A DNA stretch of 35,345 nt, taken from Verrucomicrobiota bacterium (GTDB taxonomy: Bacteria > Verrucomicrobiota > Verrucomicrobiia > Chthoniobacterales > UBA10450). Shown here in pieces: positions 22,429 through 30,158 of the stretch. Location of the stretch: the NCBI GenBank assembly GCA_003218305.1, contig QHMY01000043.1, forward strand, positions 1-35,345, written 5' to 3'. The notes beneath the pieces are model-generated. The model saw only the letters and a list, made by a program, of their open reading frames with translations. It was not told the origin of the DNA and ran no database searches. Each line of letters starts with the position of its first letter. The stretch's first letter is position 1. Made by a program: the position numbers and the translations under genes.

Positions 22429-23126
22429 TGGAAATGGACGACGAATTTGCCTCCACCATGCAGCAACTGAGCGCCGAAGCTGAGAAGTCGCTTCCGGACG
22501 ACCCTTGGGAAGAGGGCAATCAGAGCGAACAATTCGCGCAGATTTTGCAGGAATTCAGCTCCCTGAATGGACGTTTGGAGCGCTTGGAGGAGACCGTGAC
22601 AAACCGCCTGGCCAAGGCCGAGGAAGCGAAACAAGCCGGCCTCGCGGAGGAATTGCGAAAGATGGATGAGCACATGGCTGCGCTTCGCAACACCGAAAGC
22701 GTAAACCAGAGGCTCTTCGATTCACTCCACGAGGAGCTGATCAAATATCGGGATAATTTTCTGCACGAATCGCTGCAGAAACCGTTCATTCGAGACTTGC
22801 TGATCCTGTTCGACGACTTGACCGGCCTGTCCTCACAGCTCCAGACAGCAGGAGATGGCGGAGAAAGTGTTCGCGGCAAGCTGGGGCATTGGCAGGATAA
22901 CCTCCAAAACGCCGTCCATTCTCTCACTGAGATCCTGCACCGGATGGAGGTTACCGAAATCGAGCAAAAGGACACAGTGGACCGCGCGTTTCACCGGGTG
23001 GTCAGCTACGAGCCCTCGGAGTTTGCGGAAGACGAGGGGCGGATTGTCATGCGCGTAAAACGCGGATTCCTCTGGCGGGATCAGGTTTTGCGGCCCGAAG
23101 AAGTGGTCGCGAAGCGCTTCGGCTAA
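22428..23126 (+). CDS. Divergent GrpE-like nucleotide exchange factor
   Basis: 232 residues. Residues 1-75 are charged and partly coiled coil (FSSLNGRLERLEETVTNRL). The middle has LFDSLHEELIKYRDNFLHESLQKPFIRDLLILFDDL, and the C-terminus ends SYEPSEFAEDEGRIVMRVKR then GFLWRDQVLRPEEVVAKRFG, which is the GrpE beta-domain signature (about 205-232). Family knowledge: GrpE dimers release ADP from Hsp70. The long C-terminal helix region differs from standard GrpE, and the partner is probably the short Hsp70 162 bases downstream. It is coupled by TAATG to the heme gene before it. A hairpin with a T-run overlaps its stop. Confidence 0.85.
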   Translation: MEMDDEFASTMQQLSAEAEKSLPDDPWEEGNQSEQFAQILQEFSSLNGRLERLEETVTNRLAKAEEAKQAGLAEELRKMDEHMAALRNTESVNQRLFDSLHEELIKYRDNFLHESLQKPFIRDLLILFDDLTGLSSQLQTAGDGGESVRGKLGHWQDNLQNAVHSLTEILHRMEVTEIEQKDTVDRAFHRVVSYEPSEFAEDEGRIVMRVKRGFLWRDQVLRPEEVVAKRFG

Positions 23127-23148
23127 CGGCGCGAGGAGGCGCCGTTTT
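23125..23148 (+). terminator. Possible terminator or attenuator after the GrpE-like gene
   Basis: AACGGCGC pairs with GCGCCGTT (8 bp, 6-base loop) and runs into TTTT. The stem begins inside the TAA stop. It is strong enough to lower read-through from the heme operon into the Hsp70 gene, which then would need its own promoter in the 160-base gap. I see no convincing -10/-35 pair there. Confidence 0.5.
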
Positions 23149-23288
23149 GAAAGCGCCGATTCCTCAGGAGAAAAGCAGGCCGCGAGTCTCGAAAAACCCG
23201 TGGAAATCGGGGTGCGCTGGGGCATGGAAATTGCAACTGCAGCAGGAGCGAAATTGTCTTCCATCAACCCTGAAGTTTACTTACACGC

Positions 23289-24851
23289 ATGACTCGTAGA
23301 AAAGCAATTGGAATCGACCTCGGCACCACGTTTTGCGCGGTCTCGCACATCGACATGTACGGGAAGCCGCAAATCATCCCGAATTCAGAGAGCGAACGCA
23401 TCACCCCGTCGGTGATTCTCTTCGATGGGGCGAGCGTGATCGTGGGCAGCGTGGCCAAGAACAATTGCGTGGCCGAAGCGGAAAAGATTGTCGATTTCGT
23501 GAAGCGCGAAATGGGCAAGCCGAAGGCGCAATTTCATCGCGAGTTCAACGGAAAGATCTATTCGGCCGAGGAATTATCGGCTTTGATCCTGCGGAAGCTC
23601 AAGAAGGACGCGGAAAAATATTTGAAGGAACCGGTAACCGATGCCGTGATCACGGTGCCCGCCTATTTCAACGACGCCGAGCGGACGGCCACCATTACCG
23701 CCGGCCAACTGGCCGGGCTCAATGTTCTGCAAATCATTAACGAACCGACGGCGGCTGCCGTGGCTTATGGCCTCGACAAACTGGACGAGGATCAGACCGT
23801 GTTCGTTTTCGATCTGGGCGGCGGCACGTTCGACGTCACCATCATGCGGATCCAGGAACATGGCATCGAGATGCTCGCCACCAACGGCGACCATCGCCTG
23901 GGCGGCAAGGATTGGGACGACGTGATCGTCAATCACGTCGCCGAGGAATTCGATCGCCACCACGGCGAGAATCCGCTGCTCGATCTCGAGAGCTATCAGG
24001 ATCTGCAAAGCCGAGCGCTAACCGCCAAAATCCAGCTCACGAGCCGGCCCCGGACCGCGATCGTCCATAATCACAACGGGAAAAGCGTGAAGGTCGAGCT
24101 GACCCGGGAAGAATTTGAGACCAAGACCCGGCATCTGGTCGAGAAGTGCAAGACGATTTGCGAGATGGTCCTGCAGGAAGCGAAACTGACCTGGAAAGAG
24201 ATGGACAAGGTTCTCCTCGTTGGGGGGATGACGCGGATGCCCATGGTCCGCAACATGATTTCTCAGCTTTCCTCCGTTCCCGTAGTGGACGATCTGAATC
24301 CGGATGAAGCCGTCGCGGTCGGCGCGGCGATTCAGGCGATTTTGTCGTTGCTCCGGGAAGAGGAAATCTCCGGAGTGAGGACGCTGCCGGAAGACACGCG
24401 GCAGCAATTCGCCTCGCGTGAAGGCGGCCTGGTCCAGGTGACCAACATCACCTCGCATACCCTCGGCGTGGTTCTATGGGATGAAGGGCACCTTGAGGAA
24501 TACGTTTACCCGATGATCCGGAAAATGACGCCCATGCCCGCCATGGCCAAGAATTCGTTCGGCACCGCCAGCGCGAATATGCCGCGCGCAACGGTGCGAA
24601 TTGTGGAAGGCGAGAGCACCTTGCCCGGGGAATGCACCCCGCTCGGCCTCTGCGACGTCGAACTGCCCGCTTTCTTGCCCAAAGGCTCTCCGGTGGAGCT
24701 TACCTACGAGTATAACGCCAATCAGGTTTTGGAAGTGTCGGTTAGTGCGAGCGGAAATCAGGCGAAGGTAACGATCGAACGCAATACGGGTCTCGCGCCG
24801 GATGAAGTCGAACGTGCCACGGCGAGCCTGGGCGCCATCGTGGTGACGTGA
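23289..24851 (+). CDS. Short Hsp70-family chaperone (DnaK-like, no C-terminal lid)
   Basis: 520 residues against about 640 for DnaK. The ATPase domain is complete: IDLGTT (9-14), VPAYF (123-127), NEPTAAAVAYG (151-161), DLGGGTFDVT (175-184) and LLVGGMTRMPMV. The usual hydrophobic interdomain linker (VLLLDV in DnaK) is replaced by a stretch reading GLVQVTN, and an extra segment of about 15 residues precedes it (GVRTLPEDTRQQFASRE). A beta-sandwich-like substrate domain follows to about 505, and the helical lid is missing. So ATP hydrolysis is probably kept, while allosteric coupling and substrate trapping may differ from DnaK. It lies between a GrpE-like gene and a J-like/SUMF1 fusion whose start is one base past its stop. 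Confidence 0.9.
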   Translation: MTRRKAIGIDLGTTFCAVSHIDMYGKPQIIPNSESERITPSVILFDGASVIVGSVAKNNCVAEAEKIVDFVKREMGKPKAQFHREFNGKIYSAEELSALILRKLKKDAEKYLKEPVTDAVITVPAYFNDAERTATITAGQLAGLNVLQIINEPTAAAVAYGLDKLDEDQTVFVFDLGGGTFDVTIMRIQEHGIEMLATNGDHRLGGKDWDDVIVNHVAEEFDRHHGENPLLDLESYQDLQSRALTAKIQLTSRPRTAIVHNHNGKSVKVELTREEFETKTRHLVEKCKTICEMVLQEAKLTWKEMDKVLLVGGMTRMPMVRNMISQLSSVPVVDDLNPDEAVAVGAAIQAILSLLREEEISGVRTLPEDTRQQFASREGGLVQVTNITSHTLGVVLWDEGHLEEYVYPMIRKMTPMPAMAKNSFGTASANMPRATVRIVEGESTLPGECTPLGLCDVELPAFLPKGSPVELTYEYNANQVLEVSVSASGNQAKVTIERNTGLAPDEVERATASLGAIVVT

Positions 24852-24852
24852 G

Positions 24853-26457
24853 ATGATGCAATACGAATTCCCGGTACCGCTTCCGGACGATCCCCAAAAG
24901 TGGGACGGCTGGAGCAAGTACAAGTCGCCGAATTATTACGAGCGGCTCTGTCTTGATCCCCGGGCAAATCCGACCAACGAACTCATCGAGGAGCATTGCC
25001 GGGAACTGATGCGGTGGTGGCAGAAGAAACTGCCGCTGAAGAATCAGCCGAGCAATCCTCTGGCGCAATTGCTTAGGCCGGGACTCGACGAGTCGTCGCG
25101 TTACCTGACCGAAGCTCGGGTCGAGCTGCTCGACCCCGCCCGCCGTCAAAAGATGGATTCCGAACTGGCGGCCCGGGCCAATGAGCAGGCGGTGATCGAA
25201 TTCCACAAATATCTGACTTTTGCCCTAGCCGACGGAACCCTGACCGCGGAGGAAGAGAAGAGCCTTTATAAATTTGGAGCCGAGAATGGGCTGACGGAGG
25301 AACAGATCGCCGGCTACATCGAAGCCGAATTGAAAGACAGCGGCGCGCATCGCGTGGTCCCAAATGCCGCGCCGACCGCGCCGCCACCTTCCTCGACCGA
25401 AGCCAGAAAGGAACCGCGCGCTCGCCGGCAAAGGTCCCTCGATCCCAGGGAGGACTTTCTTCGCATGCTTCGGCTAAGCGGCCTCGACAGTGACGGAATG
25501 GCAGACGAAACGCGGGATGCGTTCGTTAACATGGCGGAAAATCTCGGCATCGAGCCCGGCGACGCCGAAGACCTGGTCGATGAGTACCTCGACGAAGCCG
25601 ACAAGATGTCGGATCCGGACGCCCTGCCTCCGCCGCGCACGGCCGCGGTCGCCCCGGCTGCAGATGCAGGTTCCGAGGTCGAAGCGCCAGAAGCCTTGCC
25701 GGAGACCGAACGCAATCGCTTCGCGAACTATGCTAATTCAGTCGAGTGCCAGATGATCTTCGTGCCCACCGGCGAATTTCTCATGGGGAGCGAAGCCGCC
25801 GATGCCGCCCCGAACGAGCGGCCACTGAGCAAGGTGACATTGAGCAAGTTTTACATGTCGCGCTTCCCAATCACGAACGCCGAATACGAGCAGTTCGACC
25901 CCAGTCATGCGCGCAAACGGGCGCCGGGGGCCGGGGATCGTCATCCGGTCGTCTATGTCAGCAGCCTGGAGGCGATGAAATTTTGCCAATCGCTCTCGAC
26001 ACGGGAACGGAAGCGCTACCGGCTGCCCACGGAAGCGGAATGGGAATACGCGGCCCGCGGCACCGATGGCCGGAAATATCCGTGGGGTAATCACGATCGC
26101 CGCGGCGATCTGGCTAATTTCGCGGACCGCAATACGGTCTTCGCCTGGAGCGATCGCGAGATCGACGACGGCTATCCGGAGAGCTCGCCGGTGGGAGCTT
26201 TCCCGTATGGGGCAAGCCCGTTTGGTTTGGAAGACATGGCGGGAAATGTTTGGGAGTGGTGCCTGGATTTTCTGGACGCGTACCGGGCAACCCCGAAAAT
26301 TAATCCTCGAGGTCTCCCAAACGGAATTAAGCGGGTCTATCGCGGGGGGAGCTGGAAGTCGCGCTTCCACAGTTTGCGGGCGACGGCTCGCGGCTCCAAC
26401 ATGCCGAGCTATTCGTGCAACGATCTCGGGTTCCGAATCGTTTGCGAATGCGATTAG
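24853..26457 (+). CDS. J-like / TerB-like / SUMF1-domain fusion protein
   Basis: 534 residues. Residues about 28-97 have the frame of a J-domain (NYYERLCLDPRAN at the start, YLTEARVELLDPARRQKMD at the end), but the HPD tripeptide that triggers Hsp70 is absent (KKLPLKNQP in its place). Residues about 115-160 (ALADGTLTAEEEKSLYKFG) and 197-250 (SDGMADETRDAFVNMAENLG) look like two TerB/calponin-type helical units. After a Pro/Ala linker, residues 296-534 form a SUMF1/FGE-type domain: PTGEFLMGSEA, RLPTEAEWEYAARG, MAGNVWEWC, GGSW and GFRIV. The two Cys of true formylglycine-generating enzymes (after GGSY in the human protein) are Ser and Leu here, so it is not an active FGE by that mechanism. The start is one base past the Hsp70 stop, so coupled translation is expected. 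Possible role: co-chaperone or scaffold of the short Hsp70 (inference). Confidence 0.85.
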   Translation: MMQYEFPVPLPDDPQKWDGWSKYKSPNYYERLCLDPRANPTNELIEEHCRELMRWWQKKLPLKNQPSNPLAQLLRPGLDESSRYLTEARVELLDPARRQKMDSELAARANEQAVIEFHKYLTFALADGTLTAEEEKSLYKFGAENGLTEEQIAGYIEAELKDSGAHRVVPNAAPTAPPPSSTEARKEPRARRQRSLDPREDFLRMLRLSGLDSDGMADETRDAFVNMAENLGIEPGDAEDLVDEYLDEADKMSDPDALPPPRTAAVAPAADAGSEVEAPEALPETERNRFANYANSVECQMIFVPTGEFLMGSEAADAAPNERPLSKVTLSKFYMSRFPITNAEYEQFDPSHARKRAPGAGDRHPVVYVSSLEAMKFCQSLSTRERKRYRLPTEAEWEYAARGTDGRKYPWGNHDRRGDLANFADRNTVFAWSDREIDDGYPESSPVGAFPYGASPFGLEDMAGNVWEWCLDFLDAYRATPKINPRGLPNGIKRVYRGGSWKSRFHSLRATARGSNMPSYSCNDLGFRIVCECD

Positions 26458-26466
26458 TGTTTGGGT

Positions 26467-26630
26467 GTCACCCCGAGCCGCGCAGACGGTGAGGGAGCTC
26501 ACAACAGGTTGAAGATCACACTCGGCAGAATAAGCGCCGGGTCACTGATGTTATGGTGCTTCCAAAGGCTTGAGGAAAACGACAAGTGCCACTGCGAGGT
26601 CCCTCGCCGTCTGCGCGGCTCGGGATGACA
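26467..26630. repeat. Family C inverted repeat, copy 2
   Basis: GTCACCCCGAGCCGCGCAGA at the left and CGTCTGCGCGGCTCGGGATG at the right, with inner GAGGGAGCTC and CGAGGTCCCTCGC around a variable centre. The outer arms match the copy at 16651-16804, while the centres are unrelated. It lies between convergent genes (SUMF1 fusion and rpsU). Confidence 0.9.
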
Positions 26631-26645
26631 GCGCCTACCTGTACA

Positions 26646-26674
26646 GCAAAAAGCGCTCGCCGGGGCGAGCGCTT
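26646..26674 (-). terminator. Rho-independent terminator of rpsU
   Basis: On the minus strand AAGCGCTCGCC pairs with GGCGAGCGCTT (11 bp, tiny loop) and runs into TTTTT-G-C. It lies 22 bases past the rpsU stop. On the plus strand the same hairpin could also stop read-through from the SUMF1 gene, though without a T-run there. Confidence 0.85.
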
Positions 26675-26695
26675 CAAGAATCATTGAGCCGCGGG

Positions 26696-26893
26696 CTACG
26701 AGGGATTGAAGCGAAACTTCGTCCGGCCGCGCTTCGCGTTTGCTTTGGCTTTGCGCCGCGTCTTTTGGTTCGGCGTTTCAAACGCCCGCAGGCGGCGGAC
26801 CTCTTCCAAAATCCCCTCGGCGTCGAGCTTGTTTTTCAGGCGCTTTAACGCCCGGTCAACCGGCTCACCTTTGCGAACGATAACTTCTGGCAT
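26696..26893 (-). CDS. rpsU: 30S ribosomal protein S21
   Basis: 65 residues, the usual length for bS21. Seen: VIVRKGEPVDRALKRLKNKL at the N-terminus, then EGILEEVRRLRAFETPNQKTRRKAKANAK and a basic tail. It binds the 30S platform near the anti-Shine-Dalgarno region of 16S rRNA. The start at 26893 is fixed by GAGGA 6 bases upstream (26900-26904 on the complement). The longer frame to 26971 lacks family support. A strong terminator follows, so it is a single-gene unit. Confidence 0.95.
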   Translation of the reverse strand: MPEVIVRKGEPVDRALKRLKNKLDAEGILEEVRRLRAFETPNQKTRRKAKANAKRGRTKFRFNPS

Positions 26894-27092
26894 GGTAGTT
26901 CCTCGATTTGAAAATTGTTCCCGGATTCGACCGGCGAAGCCGAGCCTACTCGGGGGGAGTAAAGGCGTCAACTATTGTGAATAACTTTCGTTCAATAGCA
27001 GGTTTATGACCCTTTTGTCTCCGTCCCCCTGAGGGCGGCGTGGGGCAGGCCAAATAGCCCTGAAAACGCCTCGCACCCAGTGGCGGCTACAG

Positions 27093-29435
27093 CTAGGAAC
27101 TAACTGACCCTGTGGCAGTTGCGGCTTTTTGGGTCACTTCGCGCCGAAGGCTGGAAGCGCTCCCGCCCCGCATCCTCGTCCACCAGAGGACAATGGGCGC
27201 AGCGATGAAAATGGAGGAATAGGTGCCCACCGCCACCCCGACGATGATTGCCAGGGCAAAATCACGCAGAACCGAGCCGCCAAAGAAGAAAAGACAGAGA
27301 ATCGGAATCAACGTGACCGTGCTCGTCAGGATGGTGCGGCTCAACGTTTGGTTGATGCTGTCGTTCATGATCTGCTCGATCGTGCCGCGCTTGCCACTGG
27401 CCAACCCCTCCCGAATCCGGTCGTAGACTACGATCGTGTCGTTGATCGAATAGCCAGCGATCGTGAGAACGGCGCCGACCATGGTTAGCGTCAGTTCCCG
27501 ACCAAGCAGCGAAAAGACACCTACGGTAATAATCACGTCGTGGAGCACCGCCACGATGGCGCCTACGGCGAACGACAACTCGAACCGGAACGTGACGAAA
27601 ACGAGAATGCCCAGAATGCCGAGCGCGAGAGCCCAGAGCGAGGTCTTGGCCAACTCGCCTCCGACAAGCGCGCCGACGCGCTCCGAGCGCTCGACCTTGA
27701 ACTGCGCTTGCGGCATCGCCTTGGCCACCTGCGTTTCAATCGCCTCGCTCGTGTTCACCGCGCTGCGAATGGTGATGTAATTCTTGCCGGCCTGCTGCGA
27801 CTGCTGGATGAGCGCCTCCCCCAAATGGATCGGCTCCAGCGCCTGCCGCACGTCGTGCACGGAAACGGCCTGGGTCGAGCTGAGCGTAATGAGGTCGCCG
27901 CCCCGGAAGTCGACGCCGAAATTCTTGTCGCCGCGATACCAGAACGCCCCCGCGCCGGCGCACATCAAAGCCAACGAACACATGCAGGCCAAGAATCCTT
28001 TGCCCAAGAAGTTGATATGTTGCGACGAGATCAGGTGCAGCATCGAGATCCGCTTCACTTTTCCCGTATCGACAAACCAGCCCAGCGCGTTTCGTCCCAC
28101 GATCAGCGCCGTGAAGAGCGACGCCAGGATTCCGAGCGAAAGCGAAATGGCGAATCCCTTCACCGGCCCACTCGCTTTCCAGAAAAGGATCGCCGCGGTA
28201 ATCAGGGTAGTGACGTTGGCGTCAAAGATTGAGCTGAAGGCTTTATCGTAGGCGGATTGGACTGCGACCTTAAGCGATTTTCCCAGCTCCAGTTCCTCGC
28301 GTAATCGTTCGTAAATCAGAACGCTCGCATCCACCGCGATGCCGATCGTCAAAATGATGCCCGCGATGCCGGGAAGCGTCAGGACGAAGTTGAACATGGT
28401 GAGGGCGCCAATGAGCAGAATGATGTTGATGAGCAACGCCAGGTTCGCGATCAGGCCAGCGAACTTGTAGTAGATCATCACGCAAATGAGGGTGAGAGCG
28501 AGGCCGATCAGACCGGCGATGATGCTCGCTCGGATCGAATCCTGACCAAGGGTGGGGGAGACGCTTCGCTCTTCCTCGATGCTCACCGGGGTTTGGAGCG
28601 GATTCTCCAGCACGCTCGCCAGGCTGCGGGCTTCCTGTTCCCCGAACTTTCCGGAAATGCGGGCGCTGCCGCCGTAAATCGGCTCCCGAATGTTGGGCGC
28701 CGACTGGATCACGCCGTCGAGGACAACCGCGAACCGGTGATTTACGTGCTGCTCGGTGAGCTTACCGAAAGTCTTGCCGCCTTCGCTGTCGAAATTGAGG
28801 GCCACTTCCCATCCTTCGTTGCCGTAGCCGGCATGGGCTGAGGTCACATGTTCGCCGCCGAGATCGGCTTTCTTCTTCACCAGGAGACGTTCTTCGACCT
28901 GCTTCTTGCCTTCGTCGGCATGCGGTTTGTAAACCTCGATCTTGTATTCCGGTGGGATCACTTCCGTCCCGGAATCGATCCCCTGGAGGCGCTGGCCGCC
29001 ATCGGGATAAACGAGGCGGAATTCGAGCTTGGCTACCCGCGAGAGCTGCTGGCGGGCCTCCTCGATTTTCTCCGTACTCAAACCCGGGATCTGGACCAGG
29101 ATCCGATCTTTCCCGACCGGGCTGATAATCGGTTCGCCGCCGCCGAAATAGTCGACGCGTTTCCGGATGACTTCCACGGCCTGTTCGAGCAGCTGAGGCG
29201 TGATCTCCTTATCTCCGCCCACGAGCCGGATCAGGAAGGAAGTGCCGCCCTGGATGTCGAGGCCGAGTTGGATCTTCTTTTCGGGAGGATAAATCGTCTG
29301 CAGGCTGAAAGCGGTTAGCAGCACCACCAGCGCGGTCGCGAGCATGCGCTTTCGGGAGCCATGATCCGTAGCGAAGTACCAGCCGAAAAGAACCAGCAGG
29401 CCGAGCAGAGCGAGAAAGGTAAAGGCGGGAGTCAT
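27093..29435 (-). CDS. secDF: Protein translocase SecDF (fused SecD and SecF)
   Basis: 780 residues. The SecD half (1 to about 470) begins with a membrane segment and has LGLDIQGGTSFLI, the periplasmic P1 region (VGKDRILVQIPGL, NRRF-like NHRFAVVLDGVI) and a six-segment RND bundle. The SecF half (about 475-780) has FGVDFRGGDLITL and its own bundle, including GYSINDTIVVYDRIRE. SecDF uses the proton gradient to finish pre-protein export at SecYEG. Fusion is common in several phyla. yajC is upstream on the same strand, with a family I repeat in the gap. A weak CGCC/GGCG hairpin followed by TTTT lies just after the stop. Confidence 0.97.
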   Translation of the reverse strand: MTPAFTFLALLGLLVLFGWYFATDHGSRKRMLATALVVLLTAFSLQTIYPPEKKIQLGLDIQGGTSFLIRLVGGDKEITPQLLEQAVEVIRKRVDYFGGGEPIISPVGKDRILVQIPGLSTEKIEEARQQLSRVAKLEFRLVYPDGGQRLQGIDSGTEVIPPEYKIEVYKPHADEGKKQVEERLLVKKKADLGGEHVTSAHAGYGNEGWEVALNFDSEGGKTFGKLTEQHVNHRFAVVLDGVIQSAPNIREPIYGGSARISGKFGEQEARSLASVLENPLQTPVSIEEERSVSPTLGQDSIRASIIAGLIGLALTLICVMIYYKFAGLIANLALLINIILLIGALTMFNFVLTLPGIAGIILTIGIAVDASVLIYERLREELELGKSLKVAVQSAYDKAFSSIFDANVTTLITAAILFWKASGPVKGFAISLSLGILASLFTALIVGRNALGWFVDTGKVKRISMLHLISSQHINFLGKGFLACMCSLALMCAGAGAFWYRGDKNFGVDFRGGDLITLSSTQAVSVHDVRQALEPIHLGEALIQQSQQAGKNYITIRSAVNTSEAIETQVAKAMPQAQFKVERSERVGALVGGELAKTSLWALALGILGILVFVTFRFELSFAVGAIVAVLHDVIITVGVFSLLGRELTLTMVGAVLTIAGYSINDTIVVYDRIREGLASGKRGTIEQIMNDSINQTLSRTILTSTVTLIPILCLFFFGGSVLRDFALAIIVGVAVGTYSSIFIAAPIVLWWTRMRGGSASSLRREVTQKAATATGSVSS

Positions 29436-29443
29436 TTGGGAAA

Positions 29444-29563
29444 GTTGAGAGTGAATAGTTGAGAGCTGAGAGAAAGGGAAGAAGTCGCCGAGGGCATTGA
29501 GAGAAAGAGAAGCGTCGTTAGTTGCATTTGTCTCTCAACTCTCAACCATCAACTCTCAATTGA
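29444..29563. repeat. Family I inverted repeat (GTTGAGAG type) overlapping the yajC 3' end
   Basis: The left part reads GTTGAGAGTGAATAGTTGAG and the right part is its near complement (CTCTCAACTCTCAACCATC, then AACTCTCAATTGAC), with an AG-rich unpaired centre. It fills the secDF-yajC gap and supplies the last codons and stop of yajC. Confidence 0.75.
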
Positions 29564-29869
29564 CTTCACCACGTTGGTGACCGCGGTTTTTTCCATCTCG
29601 ATTTTTACGTTATCGGCCACTTTCACGATGACAGTGGTGTCTTTCACGTTCGAGATCAGCCCGTGAATGCCTGAAGTGGTGACGACGCGGTCGCCGGTCT
29701 TGAGCGCGGAAACCAGGCGGGCCTGTTCCTTTTGCCGCCGCATTTGAGGCCGGATCATCACGTAATACATAATGACGGCCATGAAGACGAACGGGAGCAG
29801 ACCGAGCAAACCGCCTCCCGGCCCGGTAGACGCGGGGGCCGGTGATTGAGCAAGAAAAAGAGCGAACAT
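29549..29869 (-). CDS. yajC: Preprotein translocase subunit YajC
   Basis: 106 residues. Seen: a short Ala/Pro lead, a single membrane helix (LLGLLPFVFMAVIMYYVMI), then RPQMRRQKEQARLVSALKTGDRVVTTSGIHGLI and a beta-rich tail (VIVKVADNVKIEMEKTAV), the YajC family pattern. It works with SecDF at the Sec translocon. The C-terminal residues IES and the TGA come from the GTTGAGAG-type repeat, so the original end may have differed. Confidence 0.93.
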   Translation of the reverse strand: MFALFLAQSPAPASTGPGGGLLGLLPFVFMAVIMYYVMIRPQMRRQKEQARLVSALKTGDRVVTTSGIHGLISNVKDTTVIVKVADNVKIEMEKTAVTNVVKSIES

Positions 29870-30158
29870 AAAGTGAGTGTGCGTTTCCGCGCCTTGAAAA
29901 TAGTCGCAGCAAGGCGGAAGAGCGGCCTCTTATTGAGCACAACGCCCGGCAAAATGCAAATGCGCGGATGACAATGCGCTCGCGCAATTTCCCTCTTCCT
30001 GCGAATCTGCCGGCCGGCCATTCATGAACAAATTGCAGCCTGAAATCCTCCACTGCATCGGCCAGACGGTCGCCTGAAGGGGCTGTGGATATTCGACTTC
30101 GTTGTCGGGGTAAGCCACCGCGCCCCCCGAGGAGACGTCGATTTCGGGCGGCGCCAGC
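29870..30158. other. Gap of 289 bases upstream of yajC
   Basis: No supported gene. Short frames here lack family features. The region precedes yajC and follows the DUF2950 gene on the same strand, so it should hold the yajC-secDF promoter, but I cannot pick a convincing -35/-10 pair. Confidence 0.4.

Noticed and set aside
24853-26457. Calling the SUMF1 protein a sulfatase-activating enzyme
   Set aside because: The paired Cys are absent and no sulfatase gene lies nearby.
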